Of a stretch of 64,000 nucleotides of DNA, positions 33,747-42,417 are shown piece after piece. Origin of the DNA: Streptomyces sp. HNM0574 (GTDB lineage Bacteria; Actinomycetota; Actinomycetes; Streptomycetales; Streptomycetaceae). Each line of letters opens with the position of its first letter. The stretch's first letter is position 1. The position numbers and the translations under genes were made by a program. The stretch lies in the NCBI RefSeq assembly GCF_012726235.1, contig NZ_JAASAH010000009.1:62001-126000 (forward strand), written 5' to 3'. Under the pieces are notes generated by a model. That model was not told where the DNA came from and did not search any database. It saw only the letters and a program-made list of their open reading frames with translations.

Positions 33747-34189
33747 TTTTGACCTCCACTCGTCGGGGGCCATCGTCCGTCCCGTCCCTGCCCTGCTCCA
33801 GTCGCCGCGCGCACGCGGCACTCATACGGCGTAAGCCCCGCGTGAAGGCCCGGACTCGGTGCCGGAAGAGCCCGGAGAGCGGCGGCTCCGGGCGCATTCA
33901 CCGGCGTGGAGAACACGCGCCGAAGAGGCGGGACGATGCGAGATGAGTACCTGTCACCGGGCGCGGATTCGGAGAATGAGAGGCCCGCCGGTGTCCCTGT
34001 ACCGCGCAGTAGTGACTGCGGAAGCGGTGACGCGTATTCCCGTCTCCGCCGCATTCCCGCACCGGGCTCGGCGGAGGGGAATTGGCGTGCGCCGGCCGGC
34101 CAGTTCGGGTGGCCCGCACACCGACTTCCCCGAACGTCCGGGCCGCGGTTTCGCCCGCCGGTCCCCGCCCGGCATCCGGCCGGGGACGC
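33747..34189. other. intergenic stretch, no gene seen
   Basis: About 440 bases between the PRC-barrel start and the lsr2 terminator. It is less GC-rich in places (gaacactttt, ggaattggcg). Open frames here have no family resemblance and poor codon-position bias. The first 100 bases should hold the PRC gene promoter. Confidence 0.4.
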
Positions 34190-34221
34190 AAAAAGCCCCC
34201 TCCCGCGCCGTGGGAGGGGGC
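34190..34221 (-). terminator. rho-independent terminator of lsr2
   Basis: GCCCCCTCCC (34195-34204), 7-base loop, GGGAGGGGGC (34212-34221), followed on the minus strand by a run of five T (34194-34190). It is one of the few hairpins in the window with a real T-run, 15 bases past the lsr2 stop. Confidence 0.85.
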
Positions 34222-34235
34222 GAAGTGCGCCCGGA

Positions 34236-34571
34236 TCAGTGGGCCTTGGCGTAGGCCTCCTGGATGTTTGCCGGGATACGGCCGCGCTCGTTGACCTCGT
34301 AACCCTGGGCCTTGGCCCATTCACGGATCTTGGCCGTCTCCGTGCTGGAGGACTGCTTCCTGGAGGCGCCGGCCACGGCCTTGCGCGACTTCTTCACCCG
34401 CTGCGCCTTGGCGATGAAGGGGTTCAGAGCCTCGTTCAACTGGTCGTAGTTCCCAGGCGTCAGGTCCATCTGGTAGTAGACCCCGTTGAGGCTGAACTCA
34501 TGGGTCTGGATGTCCTCACTCTCTTCCCCGGTGAGGTCGTCCGTGTAGATGATCTGGACCTTCTGAGCCAT
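34236..34571 (-). CDS. lsr2: Lsr2 nucleoid-associated protein
   Basis: 111 residues, ATG behind GGAGG. N-terminal dimerisation domain QKVQIIYTDDLTGEESEDI ... FSLNGVYYQMDLTPGNYDQLNEAL, a basic linker (AKAQRVKKSRKAVAG) and the DNA-binding domain KIREWAKAQGYEVNERGRIP, in which R96-G97-R98 is the AT-hook-like minor-groove clamp. Lsr2 is the actinobacterial H-NS analogue: it bridges DNA and silences AT-rich and foreign genes, including biosynthetic clusters. Streptomyces usually has two Lsr2 paralogues; which one this is cannot be told. Confidence 0.97.
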   Translation of the reverse strand: MAQKVQIIYTDDLTGEESEDIQTHEFSLNGVYYQMDLTPGNYDQLNEALNPFIAKAQRVKKSRKAVAGASRKQSSSTETAKIREWAKAQGYEVNERGRIPANIQEAYAKAH

Positions 34572-34603
34572 GGTGCGCCTCCATAAGAGTTGTATGGCGA
34601 CAC

Positions 34604-34633
34604 ATCATCGGCCACGCATCGTTGCGTCGTCAA
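34604..34633 (-). promoter_or_regulatory. possible lsr2 promoter
   Basis: On the minus strand TTGACG (34633-34628), 18-bp spacer, GATGAT (34609-34604), about 32 bases before the start codon. The -35 is good and the -10 matches four of six positions. Confidence 0.4.
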
Positions 34634-34905
34634 TTCCGATGGGATTCCCGCCTTCTGGCCCTCTCTTTGTGGTTCACTACGTCCTTCGCCGGGGCCTTCC
34701 GGCGGCGAACCGCCCACGGAGCGGGACTCGGTGAATCGGCCAGGAATACTTCCCTGCCCGCCGCCGCGCCGGTCATGCGCCGGCGCATTGACGGAAGCGG
34801 TAAACGACGACGACTCCCCGCCGCGCGGCCCGTGACACCGGGGGTAATGCGGCGGGGAGTTACCGGAATCACGCCGGGCCGCGGACCTCCGGCGAACCTG
34901 TGTAC
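34634..34905. other. intergenic stretch upstream of lsr2
   Basis: Together with 34572-34633 this makes 334 bases between lsr2 and the end of the amidohydrolase gene. Apart from the possible lsr2 promoter I see no gene; it would also hold the end of the amidohydrolase transcript. Confidence 0.4.
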
Positions 34906-36627
34906 CTATCCGGGAAGTCCGCCCGCCATGCCTGCCGCGTCCGGGGAGTTCGCCGCGTACGCGTCACCGTTCTCCTCCGCGCGGAAGGTGGGGCGGCCCG
35001 CGAGCCAGGTGCCGCGGACCCGGATGTGCCGGATCGCCATCGGGTCCGTCGCGCGCGGGTCGTCGGACAGCCACACCAGGTCGGCGGGGGCGCCGGGGAC
35101 GAGGCGCTCGCGTTCGTCGGCGAACGCCTGGTAGGCGACGCCGGCGGTGGCCGCGTCCAGCGCCTCGTCGACCGTCAGCGCCTGGTGCGGTGTCCAGCCG
35201 CCCGCCGGGGCGCCGCCGAACGTCCGCCGGGTCACGGCCGTCTGGATGCCCTCCAGCGGGTCGTGGGAGCTGACCGGCCAGTCACTGCCGAAGGACAGCC
35301 GGGCGCCGCCCCGGGCCAGCCCGGCCATCGGGTACTGGAGGGCCGCGCGCCGCTCGCCGATCCTGGGTACGGTCAACTCCGTCTGCAACGGGTCGAGTTG
35401 GGCCCACAGCGGCTCGAAGTTCGCGATCACGCCCAGCTGTCCGAAGCGTTCCAGGTCCGCCGGGTCGACGAGCTGGACGTGGGTGATGACCGGCCGCCGG
35501 TCCCAGGACGGGTTGGTGCGCACGGCCGCCTCCACCGCGTCCAGTGCCGCGCGGACGCCCGCGTCGCCGATCGCGTGGATGTGCGTCTGGAAGCCGTCCG
35601 CGTCGAAGGCCGTGACGGCCTCCGCCAGCGCCTCCGGCTCCCACACCGGCATGCCGCAACTGTGCGGCGCGCCCGGCTCGGTGACGTCCGCGTACGGGTC
35701 GAGCATCGCGGCGGTTCCGCCCTCGATGACGCCGTCGCCGAAGAACTTCACGGTGCGCGCCGAGAGCAGTTCGCCGCCCTCCTCCTCCACCCGCCGCCTG
35801 GCCGCGCGGAAGGCGGGACGCTGATCGCGCCAGCGGTCCGGGTCGGCGCGCTGGGCGAGGTTGACGCGGAAGGCGAGCGCGCCGGTGCGGGCCGCCTCCA
35901 GGTAGGGGCCGATCATCTCCGGCTCCACCCAGGCGTCCTGGACCCAGGTGAGCCCGGCGCGCGCGTAGGACTCGCCCGCGATCCGGAGCGCCTCGACGAG
36001 CTCGCCGGTGCCGCGCGCGGGCAGCCGGTCGAGCACCAGGTCGCAGGCGTGCCACTCGCGCAGGGTGCCCATGGGCGAGCCGTCGAGGCGGCGCACGATC
36101 CAGCCGAGCCGCGGGTCGGGGGTGGCCTCGGTGATGCCCGCGCGGCGCAGGGCCTCGGTGTTGCACCACAGCGTGTGGTAGTCGTACGCGCGCAGCGCGA
36201 CGGGGCGGTCGGGGACGGCCTCGTCGAGCCAGCGGGCGTCGAACTCGCCGTCGGGGGCGAGGGCCGGGTCGTAGGAGGCGCCGACGATCCACTCCTCCTC
36301 GGGGTGTTCGGCGGCCCAGCGGCCGACCTCGGCGACGACGGCCTCGACGGAGTCCAGGCCCTTCACGGCCGGGCCGAAGTGTTCGAGGCCGCCGAAGAGC
36401 GGGTGCGCGTGGCCGTCGGCGAAGGCGGACAGCAGGAGTTCGCCGGGGCCGAGCCGGAGGGTCTCGTCCGCCGTGGCGGCGAGGGCCTCGGCCTCGGCCC
36501 CGAGCGCGACGACCCGCCCGTCGCGGACGGCGAGCGCCGTGGTGTCGGCGTACTCCCGGCTGCCGGTGCGGACGGTGCCGAGCACGACGAGCGAGGCGGG
36601 GTGCGGGTTTTCGGGCTGGGGGGTCAT
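34906..36627 (-). CDS. amidohydrolase family protein (YtcJ-like)
   Basis: 573 residues; ATG at 36627 with AAGGAG six bases upstream. Amidohydrolase 3 type: an N-terminal beta-sandwich (ADTTALAVRDGRVVALG), the first metal motif in FADGHAHPLFGG, FFGDGVIEGGTAAM in mid-protein, HIHAIGDAGVRAALDAVE, and the late Asp in LSFGSDWPVSSHDPLEGI. It ends with the sandwich strand LVWLSDDPRA ... VRGTWLAGRP. YtcJ-like enzymes hydrolyse N-substituted formamides or other amides; the true substrate is unknown. Two amino-acid permease genes lie directly upstream on the same strand. Confidence 0.9.
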   Translation of the reverse strand: MTPQPENPHPASLVVLGTVRTGSREYADTTALAVRDGRVVALGAEAEALAATADETLRLGPGELLLSAFADGHAHPLFGGLEHFGPAVKGLDSVEAVVAEVGRWAAEHPEEEWIVGASYDPALAPDGEFDARWLDEAVPDRPVALRAYDYHTLWCNTEALRRAGITEATPDPRLGWIVRRLDGSPMGTLREWHACDLVLDRLPARGTGELVEALRIAGESYARAGLTWVQDAWVEPEMIGPYLEAARTGALAFRVNLAQRADPDRWRDQRPAFRAARRRVEEEGGELLSARTVKFFGDGVIEGGTAAMLDPYADVTEPGAPHSCGMPVWEPEALAEAVTAFDADGFQTHIHAIGDAGVRAALDAVEAAVRTNPSWDRRPVITHVQLVDPADLERFGQLGVIANFEPLWAQLDPLQTELTVPRIGERRAALQYPMAGLARGGARLSFGSDWPVSSHDPLEGIQTAVTRRTFGGAPAGGWTPHQALTVDEALDAATAGVAYQAFADERERLVPGAPADLVWLSDDPRATDPMAIRHIRVRGTWLAGRPTFRAEENGDAYAANSPDAAGMAGGLPG

Positions 36628-36724
36628 GGGCGCTCCTTGCCTGAGGACGGACGGGGGGACGGCGAGCTGGTGTACGGGCCAACGAGCGGCGGGCGGAAGG
36701 GAGTTGGGCCGACGCGCGGCGGGT

Positions 36725-38218
36725 TCAGTCGGTGCCGGTGGTGGTGAGCCGCGCGTACGCCGCCGGGTCGCGGCGCCGGATGCGCAGGGCGACGGCCACC
36801 CCCGCGGCGAAGGCGAGGGGCAGCGGGACGAGCAGCGCGACATTGACGGCCGTCGGGGCGCCCGTGAGGAGGTCGAGGTTGGCCGCGACCATCACGATGA
36901 GCACCGAAAGACCCAGCCCGGACAGCAGCGGTGCGAGGGCCACCCGCCAGGCGGGCAGGCCCCGGCGGTCGCGCCGGAAGAAGCCGTACACGGCGAGCGC
37001 GGTGACGGCCTGGAGCACCATCACCCCGAGGATTCCGGTGCCGTTGGTCCACAGGAAGGTGACCGTGTACGGGTCCGCCCCGGCCGCGATCGTGACCAGC
37101 ACGACGAGCAGCGCGAGCGCCGACTGGAGCAGCACCGCGAGCGCCGGGGAGCGGGTGCGCGAGGTGACGGTGCCCAGGCGGCGGGGCAGCAGGCCCTCGC
37201 GGCCGAGCGCGTAGAAGTAGCGCGCGGCCGCGTTGTGGAAGGCGAGGGTGGCGGCGAAGGCGCTGGTGACGAGCAGCGCGTGCATGGTGTCGGAAGCCCA
37301 GGCCCCGACGAGCCGTTCGGTCGCGGCGAACACCATGTCCCCGCCCCCGTCGCCGTTCGCGACGGACTGGGCGCGGTCGGCGCCGTACGCGGTGATCACC
37401 GTCCAGACGGTGAAGGTGTAGAACAGCGCGAGGAATCCGACCGCGATGTAGGTGGCGCGGGGCACCGTGCGCTCCGGGTCGCGGGCCTCCTCGGCGTAGA
37501 TGGCCGTCGCCTCGAAACCGATGAACGCGCCGATCGCCAGCACGAACATGCCGCCCACGCCCGCCTCGCCGAGGTGCGCCGGGGAGAGGACGCCCGGGTC
37601 CGGGCCCTCCGGCCCGCCGCCGCCGGCGAAGACGCCCGCCTCGAACACCAGCAGGACGAGCACCTCCAGCGCGAGCGCGACGCCGAGGACCTTCGCGCTG
37701 AGCGTGACCCGGAGGTAGCCCAGGACGCCGATCGCCGCCAGCCCGGCCAGCGACCACAGCCACCACGGCACCCGCACCCCGGCCAGGTCGGCGACCCCGG
37801 CCTCGGTGAACCAGCCGAAGGCGACGAGGAGTCCGGCCTCGATCGCGTTGTACGCCAGCACCGCCAGGTACGCGGCCCCGGCGCCGGCGGCGCGGCCCAG
37901 CCCGCGCCCGACGTAGGCGTAGAAGGCGCCCGCGTTCCTGACGTGCCGGCTCATCGCGGTGAACCCGGCGGCGAAGACGACGAGCAGCAGCCCGGAGAGG
38001 AGATAGCCCAGCGGCGCGGCGCGGCCCGCCATGCCGATGGCGAGCGGGGCGACGCCGGCCATCACGGTGAGCGGCGCGGCCGCGGCGACGACGAAGAAGA
38101 CGAGGTCCCCGGTGCCGACGGCGCCGCCGCGCAGCCCCGTCGACGAGGCCGGGGGCCGCTGCTCCGGTGACGGCGCGTCGTGGGCTCCCGCAGCTGCGGG
38201 TTCGGCCGGACTGGTCAC
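36725..38218 (-). CDS. APC family amino-acid permease
   Basis: 497 residues, GTG start with GGAGG ten bases upstream. About 12 TM segments after a 35-residue soluble head. TM1 reads GDLVFFVVAAAAPLTVMAGVAPLAIG, and AIGAFIGFEATAIYAEEARDPERTVPRATYIAV is the APC TM6-loop signature. Closest in style to actinobacterial YhdG/EutP-like amino-acid or amine permeases (AAAAPLT type). Sits between the amidohydrolase gene (97 bases downstream) and a second APC permease, so it may import the amidohydrolase substrate. Confidence 0.9.
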   Translation of the reverse strand: MTSPAEPAAAGAHDAPSPEQRPPASSTGLRGGAVGTGDLVFFVVAAAAPLTVMAGVAPLAIGMAGRAAPLGYLLSGLLLVVFAAGFTAMSRHVRNAGAFYAYVGRGLGRAAGAGAAYLAVLAYNAIEAGLLVAFGWFTEAGVADLAGVRVPWWLWSLAGLAAIGVLGYLRVTLSAKVLGVALALEVLVLLVFEAGVFAGGGGPEGPDPGVLSPAHLGEAGVGGMFVLAIGAFIGFEATAIYAEEARDPERTVPRATYIAVGFLALFYTFTVWTVITAYGADRAQSVANGDGGGDMVFAATERLVGAWASDTMHALLVTSAFAATLAFHNAAARYFYALGREGLLPRRLGTVTSRTRSPALAVLLQSALALLVVLVTIAAGADPYTVTFLWTNGTGILGVMVLQAVTALAVYGFFRRDRRGLPAWRVALAPLLSGLGLSVLIVMVAANLDLLTGAPTAVNVALLVPLPLAFAAGVAVALRIRRRDPAAYARLTTTGTD

Positions 38219-38353
38219 CTGCGCGTACCTCCCCGAGGCTCGGGCGGCGGGCGGCCGCCGGGCCGGAAACGTCGGCTCAGGACCGGACCGCGCGGGAAGC
38301 CGCGCTGCCGGACCGAGAGGACCGTACGCCGACCGGCCACGCCGTGGGAAGAC

Positions 38354-38369
38354 CGTTCCCCGGGGAACG
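38354..38369. repeat. 16-bp perfect palindrome CGTTCCCCGGGGAACG
   Basis: Lies in the 236-base spacer between the two APC permease genes, 136 bases upstream of the downstream permease. It may be an operator or part of a hairpin. Confidence 0.6.
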
Positions 38370-38454
38370 CCCCCTGTGCCGGGCGGTGTTCGGAGACTGC
38401 CCGCTTTCCTTCCGGAGAAGTCCGGGACCTGCACGGGAGCGTCCGCCGGGCGGG

Positions 38455-39981
38455 TCAGCCCGTCTTCGTGCCCTCGGCGGCCAGGCGGGAGCGGCGGGCG
38501 CCGTAGCCGAAGTACAGCGCGAGCCCGGCGGCCATCCAGCAGCCGAAGACGATCCACGTCGCCGTGTCGAGGCTGCCCATCATCCACAGGCACAGCCCGA
38601 GCCCGATCAGCGGCGTCACCGGCGCGAGCGGCACCCGGAACGCGCGGTGCATCCCCGGGCGCGTACGGCGCAGCACGATCACGGCGATGTTGACGAGGCC
38701 GAAGGCGAAGAGGGTGCCGATGCTCGTCGCGTCGGCGAGCCGGCCGAGCGGCACGGCGGCGGCGAGCAGGCCGCAGAAGAGCGAGACGACGACGGTGTTG
38801 GCGCGCGGGGTGCCGGTGCGCGGGTGGACCCGGGAGAGGAAGGCGGGGACGAGACCGTCGCGCGACATGGCGAAGAGGATGCGGGTCTGCCCGTAGAGCA
38901 CGGTCAGCACGACGCTGGCGATCGCGATGACGGCGCCGGCCGCGAGCATCGTGGCCCAGAACTCGTGCCCGGTGGCGTCCTTGAGGATGCCGGCGAGCGC
39001 GGCCTCGGAGCCCTCGAAGCCCTTCCAGGGGCGCGCGCCGACGGCGACGGCGGCGACCAGGACGTACAGCGCGGTGACGATGACCAGCGACAGGATGATG
39101 GCGCGCGGCAGGTCGCGCTGCGGGTTCTTGGCCTCCTCGCCCGCGGTGGAGGCGGCGTCGAAGCCGATGTACGAGAAGAACAGGGTGGCCCCGGCGGCGC
39201 TGACCCCGGCCATGCCCAGCGGCATGAACGGCGCGTAGTTGCCCGCCCGGACGCCGGTGAAGGCGACGGCGCAGAACAGCAGCAGGGCCGCGATCTTCAC
39301 CACGACCATGACGGTGTTGGCCCGGGCGCTCTCGCGGGCCCCGCCGAGCAGGAAGGCCATCGCGAGCAGCACGACCAGCAGCGCGGGCAGGTTGAAGACC
39401 CCGCCGTCGCCCGGGGGCGCGGACAGGAAGGCGGGGATGGTGAACCCGAGGGTGCCGTGCAGGAGTTCGTTGAGGTACTGGCCCCAGCCGACGGCGACGG
39501 CCGCCACGGACACCCCGTACTCCAGGATCAGACACCAGCCGCAGACCCAGGCGACGAGTTCGCCGAGGGTGGCGTACGCGTACGAGTAGGAGGAGCCGGA
39601 CACCGGGATGGTGCCCGCGAGTTCGGCGTAGGAGAGGGCGGAGAAGAGGGCGGTCAGGCCCGCTATGACGAAGGAGACGGTCACGGCGGGTCCGGCGTGC
39701 GGCACGGCCTCGCCGAGGACGACGAAGATGCCGGTGCCGAGCGTGGCGCCGATGCTGATCATCGTCAGCTGCCACATGCCGAGGGTGCGGCGCAGCGTCC
39801 CGCCGCCTCCGGCGCCGGCCGCCTCCGCGCTGCGGCCGCTCTCGGCGACGAGCTGTTCGACGGGCTTCCGCCGCATCAGCCGGGCCCCGAACCCGGGCCC
39901 ACCGCCCCCGCCTTCGGGCCCCGGAGCGCGGTTCGCCTCCGCTGGATCGGGGGTGGGCGGCGTGGCGCTGTGCTCCAACAC
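38455..39981 (-). CDS. cationic amino acid transporter-type APC permease
   Basis: 508 residues, GTG start with AAGGAG six bases upstream. A 45-residue soluble head includes FGARLMRRKPVEQL, the usual start of CAT/YfnA-type permeases, followed by LRRTLGMWQLTMISIGATLGTGIFVVLGEAV (TM1), PVSGSSYSYAYATLGELVAW, FFSYIGFDAASTAGEEAKNPQRDLP (TM6-7 loop) and 12-14 TM segments. Family members take up arginine, lysine, ornithine or other amino acids at the cytoplasmic membrane. First gene of the permease-permease-amidohydrolase row. Confidence 0.93.
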   Translation of the reverse strand: MLEHSATPPTPDPAEANRAPGPEGGGGGPGFGARLMRRKPVEQLVAESGRSAEAAGAGGGGTLRRTLGMWQLTMISIGATLGTGIFVVLGEAVPHAGPAVTVSFVIAGLTALFSALSYAELAGTIPVSGSSYSYAYATLGELVAWVCGWCLILEYGVSVAAVAVGWGQYLNELLHGTLGFTIPAFLSAPPGDGGVFNLPALLVVLLAMAFLLGGARESARANTVMVVVKIAALLLFCAVAFTGVRAGNYAPFMPLGMAGVSAAGATLFFSYIGFDAASTAGEEAKNPQRDLPRAIILSLVIVTALYVLVAAVAVGARPWKGFEGSEAALAGILKDATGHEFWATMLAAGAVIAIASVVLTVLYGQTRILFAMSRDGLVPAFLSRVHPRTGTPRANTVVVSLFCGLLAAAVPLGRLADATSIGTLFAFGLVNIAVIVLRRTRPGMHRAFRVPLAPVTPLIGLGLCLWMMGSLDTATWIVFGCWMAAGLALYFGYGARRSRLAAEGTKTG

Positions 39982-40082
39982 GCGTGGCTCCTTGTTCGCT
40001 GCCGGGTCCGCTGCCGCTCGGGGCAGGGCGGGCGGCGGAACCGGGCACGACGGGCGCCCACGCGTCATCGACACCTGAGTCT

Positions 40083-40111
40083 GCGGGGACCGCCGAGCCG
40101 ACGGTCCCCGC
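40083..40111 (-). other. 10-bp hairpin in the permease leader
   Basis: GCGGGGACCG (40083-40092), 9-base loop, CGGTCCCCGC (40102-40111), about 100 bases upstream of the permease start at 39981, within a 332-base gap to the Fpg gene. The rest of the gap (39982-40313) has no gene; its right end must hold the fpg promoter. Confidence 0.5.
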
Positions 40112-40313
40112 CACTCCACGTACAGCGCCGACCCTACGAGCCGGGTCCGCACGCCCGTAATGCATCAGCCTTGCGCATCCCCGCGCTTTCCTTGCGCCGA
40201 ACCCCCGGCAGACAGTGATTCGTTGCGCGGGGGCGCGTGATCGTCCGGGCCCCGGCCGTCCCCGCGGGGTACGATCCGCCGCGTTCGTGTGCATACCGGA
40301 AACGGGAGGCGGA

Positions 40314-41192
40314 GTGCCGGAACTGCCCGAGGTGGAGGCGCTGCGGGACTTCCTGGACGCGCGGCTGACCGGCCGCACCGTCGAGGAGGTGCAGCCGCTG
40401 GCGGTCAGCGTCCTCAAGAGCTACGACCCGCCCCCGACGGCCCTGCACGGGCGGACGGTTCTCGGGGTGCGGCGGTACGGCAAGTTCCTCGGCGTCGACA
40501 CCGGGGACCTGCACCTGGTGACGCACCTGGCGCGGGCCGGCTGGCTGCGCTGGCGCTCGCCCCTCCCCGCGGCCCCGGCCCGCCCCGGCAAGGGCCCACT
40601 GGCACTGCGGGTGCGCCTCGTCCCGGAGGAGGACGGCCCGGCCGAGGGCTTCGACCTGACGGAGGCGGGCACCCGCAAGAGCCTCGCGGTGTACGTCGTC
40701 CGCGACCCGCTCCAGGAGGTGCCGGGCATCGCGCGGCTCGGGCCCGACCCGCTGGACCCCGGGACGGACCTGGCGGCGTTCGCGGCGCTGCTGCACGGCC
40801 AACGGCACCGGATCAAGGGCCTGTTGCGCGACCAGTCCGTCCTGGCCGGGATCGGCAACGCCTACTCGGACGAGATCCTGCACGCGGCCCGGATGTCCCC
40901 CTACGCCCGCGCCGACCGGCTCACCGAGGCCGAGGTCGCGCGCCTGCACGAGGCGACGCTGAGCACGCTCAGGGGCGCGGTCGAGCGCTCCCGCGGCGTG
41001 GTCGCCGGGGAGCTGAAGGCGGAGAAGCGGGTCGGCATGCGCGTCCACGGACGTACCGGCGAGCCGTGTCCGGTCTGCGGTGACACCGTCCGCGAGGTGT
41101 CCTTCCACGACTCCTCCCTCCAGTACTGCCCCACCTGCCAGACCGGCGGCAAACCGCTGGCGGACCGGCGGATGTCCCGCCTGCTGAAGTGA
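40314..41192 (+). CDS. Fpg/Nei family DNA glycosylase-AP lyase
   Basis: 292 residues; GTG at 40314 behind GGAGGCGG. After removal of Met the protein begins P-E-L-P-E-V-E, with the catalytic Pro and Glu of the family. RKSLAVYVV, GNAYSDEILHAARMSPYAR (H2TH region) and the C-terminal zinc finger C252, C255, C272, C275 (CPVCGD ... YCPTCQ) complete it. It removes oxidised bases (8-oxoG, FapyG or pyrimidine lesions) and nicks the strand. The sequence resembles the actinobacterial Nei-like branch more than housekeeping MutM; lesion choice is not decided. An in-frame extension back to 40215 lacks conservation in style. Confidence 0.93.
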   Translation: MPELPEVEALRDFLDARLTGRTVEEVQPLAVSVLKSYDPPPTALHGRTVLGVRRYGKFLGVDTGDLHLVTHLARAGWLRWRSPLPAAPARPGKGPLALRVRLVPEEDGPAEGFDLTEAGTRKSLAVYVVRDPLQEVPGIARLGPDPLDPGTDLAAFAALLHGQRHRIKGLLRDQSVLAGIGNAYSDEILHAARMSPYARADRLTEAEVARLHEATLSTLRGAVERSRGVVAGELKAEKRVGMRVHGRTGEPCPVCGDTVREVSFHDSSLQYCPTCQTGGKPLADRRMSRLLK

Positions 41193-41205
41193 CCGTCCCG
41201 CAGCC

Positions 41206-42048
41206 TCACCAGTGGGCGGGGCGGGTGAGCGGGCGCGGGACGACGGTGGCGGAGTCGCCCCGGGCCGCGGTGAGCTGCGGCTGGGTGAGGAAGAGCGCAC
41301 CGGTGAGGTCGGCACCGCGCAGGTCGGTGTCGCGGAGGTCGGCGCCGATGACGTCGGCGTACCGCAGGTCGGCCCCGCGCAGGTCGGCGGCGACGAGCAG
41401 CGCCCCGCGCAGGCTCGCCCCGCGCAGCCGGGCGCCCCGCAGCCGGGCGCCCACGAGGTCGGCTCCCCGGTGCTCCTTCTTCGGGCCCGGGGCCTCGGCG
41501 TCCCGCACCAGCCGACTGGCCCGCAGCAGCAGCGGGTTGACCTCCTCACGGACGGCCGGGACGTCCACGGCCGCGAGGTCGTCCGGGGTGCCGGACGTCA
41601 GCTTCTCGGTGCCGGTCAGTGCCCGGCGCAGCTCGGCGTGGAGCGGGGCGGCGGCGGGGCGGTCGAGCATCTCCGCGAGGTGGCGCAGGAGTTCGTGCAG
41701 CTGACGCACGACGGGGAAGACGTGGAACATCCGCCGCGCCGTGTCCGGAGCCTGCCGCCAGTCGGTGCCTCCGAAGGTGTGATGCGAGACCTTCTGCCCG
41801 GCGCCGAAGCAGTCGTAGACGGCGCACCCCGCGTAGCCGCGCTGCCGCAGCCGCGCGTGGATGCCGCAGCCGAAGTCGGCGCCGAGATTGCCGCAGGGCT
41901 CGCCCGCCGGTTTGTCCGCGGCGAAGCCGGCGGACCCGGTGGAGGCGGCGAAGGGCAGGGCCACGCAGCACAGCCCGAAGCAGCTCCCGCAGTCACCCGC
42001 CAGCTGGAGCGCGTGGTGAACGGCGGGGGCGTCCGGTTTCTGCGACAT
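41206..42048 (-). CDS. pentapeptide-repeat protein with Cys-rich N-terminus
   Basis: 280 residues. All eight cysteines lie in the first 80 residues: C20, C23, C27, C28 (DCGSCFGLCCVALPF), C52, C61, C75 and C80 (FGCGIHARLRQRGYAGCAVYDCFGAG), a pattern suggestive of a metal or Fe-S site. A helical middle part follows. Residues about 193-255 are pentapeptide repeats A-x-L-R-G (GADLVGARLRGARLRGASLRG, GADLRYADVIGADLRD), which fold as a right-handed quadrilateral helix. The role is unknown. The end lies 13 bases from the convergent Fpg gene. Confidence 0.88.
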   Translation of the reverse strand: MSQKPDAPAVHHALQLAGDCGSCFGLCCVALPFAASTGSAGFAADKPAGEPCGNLGADFGCGIHARLRQRGYAGCAVYDCFGAGQKVSHHTFGGTDWRQAPDTARRMFHVFPVVRQLHELLRHLAEMLDRPAAAPLHAELRRALTGTEKLTSGTPDDLAAVDVPAVREEVNPLLLRASRLVRDAEAPGPKKEHRGADLVGARLRGARLRGASLRGALLVAADLRGADLRYADVIGADLRDTDLRGADLTGALFLTQPQLTAARGDSATVVPRPLTRPAHW

Positions 42049-42057
42049 GGCTCGTGA

Positions 42058-42225
42058 TCATGCCTGGGGGCCCGAGGGCCCCGCATGTCCTTTTTCCGCG
42101 AGCACCACGGCCGGGTCCGCGAAGAGCTCCGCCACCGTCGCCCCGACCTCGTACCCGCGGCCCCTGGGCACCTCGGCGGGCCGCCCGCCGGGGATGTGCC
42201 CCCGGCCGTCGCAGGCCCGCAGCAC
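42058..42225 (-). pseudogene. small hypothetical protein or frameshifted remnant
   Basis: From a GTG at 42225 the frame reads LRACDGRGHIPGGRPAEVPR, then YEVGATVAELFADPAVVLAEK to a stop at 42058, 55 residues with protein-like composition. Upstream on the same strand the adjacent frame reads VTDAELRCRLRERTAGSG (to about 42245), which would join smoothly to the 42225 frame if one base were shifted, and no start codon with a ribosome site is seen for that part. I cannot tell a short real gene from a broken longer one; no family is recognised. Confidence 0.4.
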
Positions 42226-42383
42226 CCGCCGCGGGCCGTGCAGCCCGAGCCCGCGGTGCGCTCGCGGAGGCGGCAGCGCAGCTCGGCGTCGGTGACGGGG
42301 CGGTGCTCCGTGGCGGCGGGGCGTCCGCCGGCGGCGACCGGACGTCGTGTTCGCCCCGCCCTTCCCGTCCCCCGATCGGGGAC

Positions 42384-42411
42384 TTGCGAAAATTCCGTAA
42401 TTACGTAGTCT
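42384..42411 (+). promoter_or_regulatory. core promoter with internal palindrome, leaderless ArsR gene
   Basis: TTGCGA (-35, 42384-42389), 16-bp spacer, TAGTCT (-10, 42406-42411). The spacer holds the perfect 10-bp palindrome CGTAATTACG (42396-42405). The ATG begins at 42418, 7 bases after the -10, and no ribosome site fits, so transcription probably starts at or next to the A of ATG. Confidence 0.65.
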
Positions 42412-42417
42412 CGTGTC

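Noticed and set aside
36725..40417. A 1230-codon minus-strand frame suggesting a giant permease fusion
   Set aside because: Its first 730 codons are out-of-frame readings of the CAT-type permease; the real second permease starts at the GTG 38218.
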